DNA of 64,000 nucleotides, from the NCBI RefSeq assembly GCF_016599855.1, contig NZ_CP067041.1, forward strand, positions 2,542,001 through 2,606,000. Reading direction: 5' to 3'. This DNA is from Bradyrhizobium diazoefficiens (GTDB lineage: Bacteria; Pseudomonadota; Alphaproteobacteria; Rhizobiales; Xanthobacteraceae). The notes beneath the pieces are model-generated. The model was not told the DNA's origin and did no database searches. It was given only the letters and a program-made list of their open reading frames with translations. Positions 18,559 through 26,215 of this stretch are shown one piece after another. The translations under genes were made by a program, and so were the position numbers. Position 1 is the first letter of the stretch, and each line of letters starts with the position of its first letter.

Positions 18559-19541
18559 TCGAGGCCGAACTCTCCCGCAGCGTCGCGCGCTGGTGTCCCG
18601 GAGCGACCGGCGTCACCGGCGCGGCAAAACTGTCCGGCGGCGCCAGTCAGGAGACCTGGCGCTTCGACATCACGCATCCGGACGGGCCGATCGGCGCGAT
18701 CCTGCGCCGCTCGCCGAAAGGCTATGGCGCCGCGCCAACGCGGGCGGCGGGACTTGCCGCCGAAGCGCAGCTGATGCAGCTCGCTTATGAGGCGGGCGTG
18801 CCGTCGCCCCGCGTGCTGCATGTGCTGACGCCGGAGGAGGATCTCGGCACCGGCTTCATCATGCAGCGGGTCGAAGGCGAGACCATCGCCCGCAAGATCT
18901 TGCGAGACGACGAATTCGCGGCAGCGCGGCCTCGTCTCGCGCGGCAGATCGGGGGCGTGCTCGCTGGCCTGCACAGGCTGCCGCAGGACAAATTGCCCGA
19001 GCTGCGTAAGCGGGGCGCGACCCAGGAGATATCCGAATTCGAGCGCGACTACCGCAGCCTGAACTGGCCGAAGCCCGTATTCGAGCTGGCGCTGCGCTGG
19101 CTGCGCGACCGCGATCCCGGTCCCTCGGCGGAGACAACGCTGGTGCACGGCGATTTCCGCAACGGCAATCTCGTCATCGGCGCCGACGGTATCCGTGCGG
19201 TGCTCGATTGGGAGCTCGCCCATCTCGGCGATCCCATGGAGGATCTTGGTTGGGTCTGCGTCAACTCCTGGCGGTTTGGCGAGATCGACAAGCCGGTGGG
19301 CGGGTTTGGCTCGCGCGAGGAGCTATTCGCCGGCTATGAGGCCACAGGCCGCAACGTCGATCCGGAGCGCGTGAACTTCTGGGAAGTGATGGGGACGCTG
19401 CGCTGGGGCATTATGTGCGGGGGCATGATGCAGCGTTTTCGTGAGGGGCCGGACCATTCCATGGAGCGCGCCATGATCGGCCGTCGCGTCTCCGAGACCG
19501 AAATCGATCTGTTGCGGCTGCTGGCGCCGCGCGGGAGTTGA
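18555..19541 (+). CDS. phosphotransferase family protein (APH / ACAD10-11 kinase-like)
   Basis: Kinase-fold protein of 328 residues. It has LSGGASQETWRFD near the N-terminus, the catalytic loop LVHGDFRNGNLVI and the metal-binding VLDWELAHLGDPMEDLGW. This APH-like family includes the kinase domain fused to acyl-CoA dehydrogenases in ACAD10/11, which phosphorylates 4-hydroxyacyl-CoA to permit its breakdown. Here a stand-alone version sits among acyl-CoA dehydrogenase and hydratase genes, so a similar role on hydroxyacyl-CoA is a reasonable inference. It overlaps the hydratase gene and is 3 bases from the next gene. Confidence 0.85.
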   Translation: MIEAELSRSVARWCPGATGVTGAAKLSGGASQETWRFDITHPDGPIGAILRRSPKGYGAAPTRAAGLAAEAQLMQLAYEAGVPSPRVLHVLTPEEDLGTGFIMQRVEGETIARKILRDDEFAAARPRLARQIGGVLAGLHRLPQDKLPELRKRGATQEISEFERDYRSLNWPKPVFELALRWLRDRDPGPSAETTLVHGDFRNGNLVIGADGIRAVLDWELAHLGDPMEDLGWVCVNSWRFGEIDKPVGGFGSREELFAGYEATGRNVDPERVNFWEVMGTLRWGIMCGGMMQRFREGPDHSMERAMIGRRVSETEIDLLRLLAPRGS

Positions 19542-19544
19542 CAC

Positions 19545-19922
19545 ATGCAGGACGAACCGACACCGGTCGAGTTGACCAAGGCGGTCGCCGATTTCCTCCG
19601 CAATGACATCGCGCCACTGATCTCCGGCCAGCAGGCTTTCAAGTTGCGTGTCGCCGTCAACATCCTCGATCTCGTGACGCGGCAGCTAGCGCGGGAGGAG
19701 GGGAGCGATGCTGCGGAAGTGGAGCGCCTGCGTGCGCTGCTTGGCATGGATGGTTCGGTGGCGGAGCTCAATCGCGTGCTGGCCGAGCGCATCGCGAAAG
19801 GCGAGATGGATTTGTCAACGCTGGGGCTAGCCGAGCATCTGTGGGCGACCACGATGGACAAGCTTGCGGTGGACCAGCCGAACTATGCGTCCTACAAGCG
19901 CGAGCTGGGGCGAGGCGGATAA
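19545..19922 (+). CDS. small conserved protein linked to the phosphotransferase (DUF6285-like)
   Basis: 125-residue, mostly helical, acidic soluble protein (MQDEPTPVELTKAV..., VAVNILDLVTRQLAREE). There is no signal peptide or membrane segment. I recall small proteins of this kind, named DUF6285, next to acyl-CoA-linked phosphotransferases in Bradyrhizobium and actinobacteria, but the family name is from memory. It begins 3 bases after the phosphotransferase stop, so it is very probably co-translated and may be an accessory subunit. No enzymatic motif is visible. Confidence 0.65.
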   Translation: MQDEPTPVELTKAVADFLRNDIAPLISGQQAFKLRVAVNILDLVTRQLAREEGSDAAEVERLRALLGMDGSVAELNRVLAERIAKGEMDLSTLGLAEHLWATTMDKLAVDQPNYASYKRELGRGG

Positions 19923-19941
19923 GCGGCGCCGCTCTCTCCAC

Positions 19942-20050
19942 CGTCATTCCGGGGCGTCGCGAAGCGACGAGCCCGGAATCCATTCACCCGCATGCTCAGC
20001 CGGTCGACGGATTCCGGGTTCGCGCCCGAGTGGGCGCGCCCCGGAATGAC
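19942..20050. repeat. intergenic palindromic repeat, family C (GTCATTCCGGGGCG...CCCCGGAATGAC type)
   Basis: Inverted repeat filling the gap between convergent genes. It has CGTCATTCCGGGGCG and GAGCCCGGAATCCAT on the left, and GGATTCCGGGTTCGCG and GCGCCCCGGAATGAC on the right. It ends directly at the stop codon of the hydratase gene at 20051. Related copies are at 32234, 36158 and 37727. Confidence 0.85.
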
Positions 20051-20830
20051 CTACTTCCCCACCCATTTCGGCGGCCGCTTTTCCGAGAACGCCTTCGGGC
20101 CCTCGATGTAATCCTGCGACGCCACCATCGCCTTCACCGCCGGATATTCCCGCTGCTCCTCGATCGCTTGCTCCAACGAGACAGCAAGGCCTTTCTGGAT
20201 GGCCTGCTTGGAAGCCCGGATCGACATTGGCGAGTTCTTGGTGATCATCTCCGCCCAGCGTAGCGCGCCGGCAAGTGCTTCGCCCTGCGGCACCACCTCG
20301 TTGACGAAGCCGAGCTCGTGGCCCTCCTTGGCGCTGACATGGCGCGCGGTGAGGATCATGCCCATGGCGCGCTTGAGGCCAATCTGGCGCGGCAGCCGGT
20401 GCAGGCCGCCGGCGAGCGCGGCAAGGCCCACGCGCGGCTCGGGCAGGGCAAAGGTCGCGTTCTCCGAGGCGATGATCAGGTCGCAGGCCAGCGCAATCTC
20501 GAAACCGCCCCCCATCGCGACGCCGTTGACCGCGGCGATGATCGGCTTGTCGCAGTCGAAGCGCGCGGTGAGGCCGGCGAAGCCGCCCTTGTCCCAGCCG
20601 CGTTTGCCCCCGGCCGCCTGCCACTTCAGATCGTTGCCGGCGCAGAACGCCTTGTCGCCAGCGCCGGTGACGATCGCGACCCACTGTTCGGGATCGGCGG
20701 CGAAATCGTCAAACACCTTGTTGAGCTCGAAATGCGCATCAATATGCAGCGCATTGTAAACCTCGGGCCGCGACAGCGTGACGATCGTGATCGGCCCCTT
20801 GCGTTCCACCCTTGAGAATTTCAGCTCCAT
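20051..20830 (-). CDS. enoyl-CoA hydratase-related protein
   Basis: Crotonase-fold protein of 259 residues. Motifs are TLSRPEVYNALHIDAH, IVTGAGDKAFCAGNDLKWQA (first oxyanion segment), NGVAMGGGFEIALACDLIIA (second segment) and LPEPRVGLAALAGGLHRLPR, followed by the usual KRAMGMILTARHVSAKE. It lacks the clear second catalytic glutamate of true hydratases (ALAGGLHRL), so it may be an isomerase, a dehydratase or a carnitinyl-CoA-type enzyme. Start 20830 was chosen by alignment to the family. It is divergent from the acyl-CoA dehydrogenase at 21036. Confidence 0.85.
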   Translation of the reverse strand: MELKFSRVERKGPITIVTLSRPEVYNALHIDAHFELNKVFDDFAADPEQWVAIVTGAGDKAFCAGNDLKWQAAGGKRGWDKGGFAGLTARFDCDKPIIAAVNGVAMGGGFEIALACDLIIASENATFALPEPRVGLAALAGGLHRLPRQIGLKRAMGMILTARHVSAKEGHELGFVNEVVPQGEALAGALRWAEMITKNSPMSIRASKQAIQKGLAVSLEQAIEEQREYPAVKAMVASQDYIEGPKAFSEKRPPKWVGK

Positions 20831-20947
20831 CGCGCGCTCCCGCATTTTCTCGTGAAGGAATACTGGCGTGATACTACCGCGCCTTAGTGCGAGAGCACCA
20901 TCGAATTGCGCGGGCGCGCCTTGCGCATCCGGCACGCCTCGCATTGC

Positions 20948-20977
20948 TTGACTTGCGCGCGCTCTTCTCACCTTAAT
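20948..20977 (+). promoter_or_regulatory. possible sigma-70 promoter for the acyl-CoA dehydrogenase gene
   Basis: TTGACT and CTTAAT are separated by 18 bases in the divergent region 20831-21035, giving a leader of about 55 bases before GTG 21036. A 10-bp perfect palindrome GCGCTAGCGC at 20994-21003 lies just downstream and could be an operator. Boxes assigned by eye. Confidence 0.35.
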
Positions 20978-21035
20978 CGTGCGAAGCAAAAGCGCGCTAG
21001 CGCCTTAACGCAAAACAATAATCCGGGAGAGAACC

Positions 21036-22310
21036 GTGGATTTCTCATTGCCTGCCGACCTCGTCGCCTATCTCGGAGAGCTCGACCGTTTCATCGAACG
21101 CGAGATCAAGCCGCTGGAGGAGGCCGACGACAACATCCGATTTTTCGATCATCGCCGCGAATGGGCCCGCACCGATTTTGAGAATGGCGGCCTGCCGCGC
21201 CACGAATGGGAAGCGCTGCTGCGCAAGGCCAAGGATCTCGCGGATGCCGCAGGGCATCTGCGCTTTCCCGTACCGAAGCAATATGGCGGCAATGACGGCT
21301 CCAATCTCTGGATGGCCGTGATCCGCGAACATTTCGCGGCGAAGGGGCTCGGCCTGCACAACGATCTCCAGAACGAGCACTCGATCGTCGGCAACTTTCC
21401 AGTCGTCACCATGCTCGACCGCTACGGTCGCGACGACCAGAAGGCGATGATCGACGGCTCGATCAAGGGCAAGTACCGCATCACCTTTGGACTGACGGAG
21501 CCGCATCACGGCTCGGATGCGACTCACATGGAGACCCGTGCGGTGCCGGCGACCCGCGACAACCTCAAGGGCTGGATCATCAACGGTGAGAAGATGTGGA
21601 CGACCGGCATGCACGTCGCCACGCACTGCGCGCTGTTCGCGCGCACCAGCGGCAATGACGGCGATGCCCGCGGCATCACCTGCTTCCTGGTGCCGGCCAA
21701 GAGCCACGGCGTGAAGGTCGAGGAGTACATGTGGACCTTCAATATGCCGACCGACCATCCACGCGTCAGCTTTACCGATGTGTTCGTGCCGGAGGATGCG
21801 CTGTTCGGCGAAGTGGGCCGCGGCCTATCGCTGGCGCAATGCTTTGTTCATCAGAACCGTATCCGCCAGGCGGCGAGCTCGCTGGGTGCGGCCGTCTATT
21901 GCATCAACGAGAGTGTGAAATACGCGCGCGAGCGAAAGCCGTTCGGCCGCGCGCTCGCCGAGAACCAGGCGATCCAGTTCCCGCTGGTTGAGCTTGCGAC
22001 GCAAGCCGAGATGCTGCGCCTCTTAATCCGCAAGACCGCCTGGGAAATGGATCAGCTCACCGAGGAAGAGATCGAGCGCACGCTGTCCGACCGCGTCTCG
22101 ATGTGCAACTACTGGGCAAACCGCCTCTGCTGCGAATCCGCCGACCGCGCCATGCAGGTCCATGGCGGCATGGGTTACTCACGCCACAAGCCGTTCGAGC
22201 ACATTTATCGGCACCACCGGCGTTACCGGATCACGGAGGGCAGCGAGGAGATCCAGATGCGAAAAGTGGCGGGGTTTTTGTTCGGGTATATGGGACCGGG
22301 GAAGCGTTAG
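21036..22310 (+). CDS. acyl-CoA dehydrogenase family protein
   Basis: FAD-dependent acyl-CoA dehydrogenase of 424 residues. It has ITFGLTEPHHGSDATHMETR (FAD/substrate loop), WIINGEKMWTTGMHVATHC, a middle domain with FLVPAKSHGVKVEEY, and a C-terminal helical domain with MQVHGGMGYSRHKPFEHIYR. RITEGSEEIQMRKVAG is the common end motif. Start is GTG 21036 after a GGGAGAG site. It forms a theme with the nearby phosphotransferase and hydratases. The likely catalytic base is the glutamate of the ITEGSEEIQ region, as in medium- and long-chain enzymes of this type. Confidence 0.9.
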   Translation: MDFSLPADLVAYLGELDRFIEREIKPLEEADDNIRFFDHRREWARTDFENGGLPRHEWEALLRKAKDLADAAGHLRFPVPKQYGGNDGSNLWMAVIREHFAAKGLGLHNDLQNEHSIVGNFPVVTMLDRYGRDDQKAMIDGSIKGKYRITFGLTEPHHGSDATHMETRAVPATRDNLKGWIINGEKMWTTGMHVATHCALFARTSGNDGDARGITCFLVPAKSHGVKVEEYMWTFNMPTDHPRVSFTDVFVPEDALFGEVGRGLSLAQCFVHQNRIRQAASSLGAAVYCINESVKYARERKPFGRALAENQAIQFPLVELATQAEMLRLLIRKTAWEMDQLTEEEIERTLSDRVSMCNYWANRLCCESADRAMQVHGGMGYSRHKPFEHIYRHHRRYRITEGSEEIQMRKVAGFLFGYMGPGKR

Positions 22311-22333
22311 CAGTCGTTGCTAAGCTCCGCTGT

Positions 22334-22427
22334 CGTAGGGTGCGCAAAGCGAAGCGTGCCCACCACTTCTGCTGCGTACGCGGAAGAATGGTGGGCACGG
22401 CGCTTTGCGCCTTTGCCCACCCTACGA
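22334..22427. repeat. intergenic palindromic repeat, family F
   Basis: CGTAGGGTGCGCAAAGCGAAG and GCGTGCCCACCA pair with TGGTGGGCACGGCG and CTTTGCCCACCCTACG. It lies between the convergent acyl-CoA dehydrogenase and acyl-CoA synthetase genes. The other copy is at 16747-16824. Confidence 0.85.
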
Positions 22428-22437
22428 AACCACGGGA

Positions 22438-24018
22438 TCAATTCACCCGCCGATCCTTCCCCGTCCAATACGGCTCCCGCAATTGCCGCCGCAAAATCTT
22501 GCCTGAGGGATTGCGCGGCAGCGCCGGCAAGAACTCCACGCTCTTTGGCGTTTTGTAGCCGGCGATGCGCTCGCGGGTGAAGTTGATGATGTCGGTTGCG
22601 GTCGCGCTCTTGTCGGACTTCATCACCACCATGGCCTTCACGGCCTCGCCCCATTTGTCGTCGGGCACGCCGATCACGGCGGCTTCCGCAATGTCCGGAT
22701 GATCGCACAACGCGCTCTCGACCTCGGCCGGGTAGATGTTCTCGCCGCCGGAGATGATCATGTCCTTGATGCGGTCGTGGATGTAGAGATAGCCGTCCTC
22801 GTCCATGTAGCCGGCATCTCCGGTGCGCAGCCAGCCGTCGCTGCGCAGCGTTGAGGCGGTCGCTTCCGGCAGATTCCAGTAACCCGCCATGTTCGAGCCC
22901 GAGCGCGTCACGATCTCGCCGACCTCGCGCGGCGGCAGCGGCTTGCCGTCGACGTCGAGAACGGCGATCTCGACGCCCGGCAGCGCCTTGCCGGCCGAGC
23001 GCATTCGCTCCAGCCCCTCGACGTGATCTTCCGGCGGCAGCGCAACGATGGTGCCGGTGGTTTCAGTCATGCCGTACATCTGCACGAAGCCGCATTTGAA
23101 GACCTCGATGCATTCCTTCAGCAGCGCCGCCGGAATCGGCGAGGCGCCGTAGAGCATGTATTTCAGCCGCGAGAAATCCATGGTTTTCGCGCGCGGCTGC
23201 CGCACCACGAACTGCATTGCCGCCGGTACCATGAACAGTTTTGTGATGCCTGATAGCTCGAAGAAATCCAGCACCTTGGTCGGATCGAACTCGCGGGCGA
23301 TCACGCCGCGGGCGCCGTGATAAAATCCCATCACGCCCCAGCCGGAGCCGCCAATGTGGAAGATCGGCATCGCCACCAGCGAGACGTCGTCGGTCGACCA
23401 TCGGTTCCATTCCGGCTTGTCCTCGGCATTGCCTGTTTGCACCAGATTGAGGAAGTTCGCGTGGCTGAGCATGGCGCCCTTCGGCTTGCCTGTCGTGCCT
23501 GACGTGTAAAGCTGGATCGCGATGTCTTTGGTATCGATCGGCACGTTCGGATCATCGCGGCTCTGCGCATCGCGCCACGCCGCAAAATCCCGCCATTCCG
23601 TCGCGCCGCCCTCGGTGGTGATGATTGTGCGCACGTGCGGAGTCTGATCCCTGATCTGGCGGACCTGGGTGATGAACTCCGGCCCGACGAATAGCACCGG
23701 CGCCTTGCAATCATCGGCGATAAAGGCCACCTCGGGCGGCGCGAGGCGCCAGTTTACCGGCGCCACCACCACGCCGGCTTTCATCGCGCCCATCAGGAGC
23801 TCGAAATACGTGTCGCTGTTCTTGCCGAGATAGGCGATGCGGTCGGCTTTCTTCACGCCCATCGCGAGAAGCGCATTTGCGACCTTGTTGGTCCTGATGT
23901 CGAACTCGGCAAAGCTGGTAACGCGGCCCTCGAACTCAAAGGCCGTGGCGTCGCCGCGGCTCTTCGCGCGCTCGCGCACCATGTCGGCGAGATTCGCCAA
24001 TGGCTGTGTCGTGGACAT
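22438..24018 (-). CDS. long-chain acyl-CoA synthetase, AMP-binding (FadD-like)
   Basis: Adenylating enzyme of 526 residues that activates a fatty or other carboxylic acid to its CoA thioester. It has the P-loop YTSGTTGKPKGAMLSHANF, the A5 motif QMYGMTETTG, the A7/A8 segment WLRTGDAGYMDEDGYLYIHD followed by RIKDMIISGGENIYP, and the C-terminal lysine in NPSGKILRRQL. Start 24018 follows a GGGAGA site. A family A repeat and the dienoyl-CoA-reductase-like SDR lie upstream on the same strand. The acid substrate cannot be inferred. Confidence 0.92.
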   Translation of the reverse strand: MSTTQPLANLADMVRERAKSRGDATAFEFEGRVTSFAEFDIRTNKVANALLAMGVKKADRIAYLGKNSDTYFELLMGAMKAGVVVAPVNWRLAPPEVAFIADDCKAPVLFVGPEFITQVRQIRDQTPHVRTIITTEGGATEWRDFAAWRDAQSRDDPNVPIDTKDIAIQLYTSGTTGKPKGAMLSHANFLNLVQTGNAEDKPEWNRWSTDDVSLVAMPIFHIGGSGWGVMGFYHGARGVIAREFDPTKVLDFFELSGITKLFMVPAAMQFVVRQPRAKTMDFSRLKYMLYGASPIPAALLKECIEVFKCGFVQMYGMTETTGTIVALPPEDHVEGLERMRSAGKALPGVEIAVLDVDGKPLPPREVGEIVTRSGSNMAGYWNLPEATASTLRSDGWLRTGDAGYMDEDGYLYIHDRIKDMIISGGENIYPAEVESALCDHPDIAEAAVIGVPDDKWGEAVKAMVVMKSDKSATATDIINFTRERIAGYKTPKSVEFLPALPRNPSGKILRRQLREPYWTGKDRRVN

Positions 24019-24095
24019 GTTTCTCCCGTCGGCGCTTTGTTTTTATGCTGCGGAGTGTGGCGTCATCCGCGGGTGAAGACAAGAGAGAGCCCCAC

Positions 24096-24238
24096 TGTCG
24101 TCCCGGACAAGCGCGCCTCAAGCGCGCGCAGATCCGGGACGCATAACCACAGGACACAATTTGGCGAAGGCTGGTCATTGCAGTCTTCGCCAAACGAGAT
24201 TCGGTGGTTATGGGTCCCTGCTTTCGCAGGGACGACAG
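24096..24238. repeat. intergenic palindromic repeat, family A
   Basis: Copy of the element at 1300-1436. GTCGTCCCGGACAAGCGCG and CATAACCACAGG on the left, and GGTGGTTATGGGTCC and GCAGGGACGACA on the right. It lies between two minus-strand genes (acyl-CoA synthetase and SDR). Confidence 0.85.
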
Positions 24239-24290
24239 TGGAGGGTGGAGCGAGCGCGTCGGCCGCGCTACGCGTCCTCGCAAAGCGACA

Positions 24291-25163
24291 TCATCCCCGC
24301 TTCGCTCGATCCTTCTCGTTCTGCGCCATGATGCTCTCGCGCGCGGTCTTCCAGTCATCGTCGCTCCAGTCGCGGAGCTGATAGAAATTGCCGCCCATCG
24401 CGAGCGCCTGCGCGCCGTCCATGGCAATGGTCTCGCCGGTGATCCAGTTGCAGCCGCCGGAGATCAGGAACACCGCGAGGTTCTGCAACTCCTCCATGGT
24501 GCCGACGCGGCCCATCGGGTTCATGGCCTTGGTACGCGCGCCGGCCTCGTCGCCCGGCTTGATGCGCTTGCTCATACCCTCGGTCGGGATCTCGCCCGGC
24601 GCGATGGTGTTGAGGCGGATGCCGTAGCGGCCCCATTCTGTGGCCAGCGACATCGTCATGGCGTGGATCGCCGATTTGCTCATCGCTGACGGCACCACGT
24701 AAGGCGAGCCGTTGCGCACCCAGGTCACGGTGATCGACACGACATTGCCAGGCTGTTTCAAGGCGATCCAGCGCTTGCCGACCGCATGCGTCACGTAGAA
24801 CGTGCCGTGCATGACGATGTTTGCGACGGCATCGAAGCCGCGCGGCGACAGCTCCTCGCTGCGCGAGATGAAGTTGCCGGCAGCGTTGTTGATGAGATCG
24901 GTGAGGGGCGCATCGCGAAAGATGGTCTCGATCATCTCGTCGACGGCGAGCGCGTTGCGGATGTCGACGCCGTGGCTGGTGACGCGGCCGCCATACTGAT
25001 CCATCAGCTCGGTCGCGGTCTCGTCGCAGACGATCTTGCGCCGGCCGCAGATATGCACTTCGGCGCCGAGCTGGAGGAAGCGCGCCGCCATCGACTTGCC
25101 GAGCCCGGTGCCGCCGCCGGTCACGAGAATACGCCGTCCAGCCAGAAGAATTTCCTTGAACAT
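24291..25163 (-). CDS. 2,4-dienoyl-CoA reductase-like short-chain dehydrogenase
   Basis: NADPH-dependent SDR of 290 residues probably reducing 2,4-dienoyl-CoA during unsaturated fatty acid oxidation. It has TGGGTGLGKSMA (cofactor) and INNAAGNFISRSEEL, the NNAAGNF form being typical of DECR proteins. The usual active-site Tyr-x3-Lys is replaced by Ser-x3-Lys in PSAMSKSAIHAM, as in mammalian mitochondrial DECR1, where a different tyrosine serves. This substitution distinguishes it from ordinary SDRs. It is longer than a typical SDR, with an acidic-basic tail (NEKDRAKRG). It is divergent from the crotonase gene at 25269. Confidence 0.83.
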   Translation of the reverse strand: MFKEILLAGRRILVTGGGTGLGKSMAARFLQLGAEVHICGRRKIVCDETATELMDQYGGRVTSHGVDIRNALAVDEMIETIFRDAPLTDLINNAAGNFISRSEELSPRGFDAVANIVMHGTFYVTHAVGKRWIALKQPGNVVSITVTWVRNGSPYVVPSAMSKSAIHAMTMSLATEWGRYGIRLNTIAPGEIPTEGMSKRIKPGDEAGARTKAMNPMGRVGTMEELQNLAVFLISGGCNWITGETIAMDGAQALAMGGNFYQLRDWSDDDWKTARESIMAQNEKDRAKRG

Positions 25164-25268
25164 GGCTGTTTCTCCCGTACGGATTGTCAGTTAATTGGTC
25201 GATTGACTAAATCCGGCCGTCAGCTTTCTGTAAAGCGGCACCGAACAAGAACAGGGGAGAATTCATCC
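25164..25268. promoter_or_regulatory. divergent promoter region with imperfect inverted repeat
   Basis: The 105 bases between the SDR and crotonase genes contain an imperfect 20-bp inverted repeat at 25191-25210 (TTAATTGGTCGATTGACTAA, 12 of 20 positions symmetric), the sort of site TetR-type fatty-acid regulators use. TTGTCA at 25184 and CTAAAT at 25207 with a 17-base spacer could be the crotonase promoter. No regulator gene is nearby. Confidence 0.35.
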
Positions 25269-26078
25269 ATGGAAGAGCGCGTCTCGATCTCGATCTCGGA
25301 AGGCGTCGCCGACGTGCGCCTGGTGCGCACGGACAAGATGAATGCGCTCGATCAAGCCATGTTCGAGGCCCTTGTCGCGGCAACCGAGCGGCTCTCGAAG
25401 GAAAAAGGCGTGCGCGCCGTGGTGCTGTCCGGCGAAGGCCGCGCCTTTTGCGCCGGCCTCGACATGGGGCGTTTTGCCGCCATGAAGGAAAAGGGTGGCA
25501 ATGGAATTCCGGGTGGCGAAAATCGCGATCTCACCAAGCGGACGCATGGCCAGGCGAACTTCGCCCAGCAGGCGGTGTGGGGCTGGCGCCAGCTTCCGAT
25601 TCCGGTGATCGCCGCCGTGCATGGCGTCGCCTTCGGTGGCGGCTTCCAGCTCTCGCTCGGCGCCGACATGCGCTTCCTTAGCCCTGATACGCGGATGTCG
25701 ATCATGGAGATCAAATGGGGCCTCGTGCCTGATATGGCCGGCACTCCGATCCTGGCGAGTCTCGTGCGCGACGACATTTTGAGGGATCTCACGTATACGG
25801 GGCGCATTTTCTCCGCGCAGGAGGCGATGACCTATGGCCTCGCCACGCGCATCTGCGATGATCCACGCGCCGCAGCGCTCGAAGTCGCGCGCGAGATCGC
25901 CGGCAAGAGTCCCGATGCGATCCGCGCGGCGAAGCGTTTGCTGAACAATCTCTCGGTCGATCCGGGGCCGGCATTGCTTGCAGAATCCGTCGAGCAGCAG
26001 AAGCTGATCGGCAGCGCCAACCAGACCGAGGCGGTGCGCTCGAATCTGGAGAAGCGCGCGGCGAAGTATGCGGATTGA
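25269..26078 (+). CDS. crotonase/enoyl-CoA hydratase family protein
   Basis: Crotonase-fold protein of 269 residues. It has RTDKMNALDQAMFEAL, AVVLSGEGRAFCAGLDMGRF (first oxyanion segment), VHGVAFGGGFQLSLGADMRF (second) and MEIKWGLVPDMAGTPILASL, where a glutamate sits in the position used by isomerase-type members. ATG 25269 has GGGGAGA upstream. It is divergent from the dienoyl-CoA-reductase-like gene and followed, after a repeat, by an acyl-CoA synthetase gene. The exact reaction is uncertain. Confidence 0.87.
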   Translation: MEERVSISISEGVADVRLVRTDKMNALDQAMFEALVAATERLSKEKGVRAVVLSGEGRAFCAGLDMGRFAAMKEKGGNGIPGGENRDLTKRTHGQANFAQQAVWGWRQLPIPVIAAVHGVAFGGGFQLSLGADMRFLSPDTRMSIMEIKWGLVPDMAGTPILASLVRDDILRDLTYTGRIFSAQEAMTYGLATRICDDPRAAALEVAREIAGKSPDAIRAAKRLLNNLSVDPGPALLAESVEQQKLIGSANQTEAVRSNLEKRAAKYAD

Positions 26079-26084
26079 TTGCCC

Positions 26085-26186
26085 GTCGTTCCGGGATGGC
26101 CCGAAGGACCAGACCTCAGGTGCGCAATTGCGCACCGGGGACCTCGAGATTCCGGGTTCGATGCTGCGCATCGCTCCGGAATGACA
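26085..26186. repeat. intergenic palindromic repeat, family D (CTCGAGATTCCGGGT type)
   Basis: GTCGTTCCGGGATGGCCCGAAGG and GGTGCGCAATTGCGCACCG are followed by CTCGAGATTCCGGGTTCGATG and CGCTCCGGAATGAC. The inner GGTGCGCAATTGCGCACC is itself a perfect palindrome. Related copies are at 31172, 41361 and 47508. Confidence 0.8.
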
Positions 26187-26215
26187 GCCACTAACGACAA
26201 CAAAGAAAAACAACA

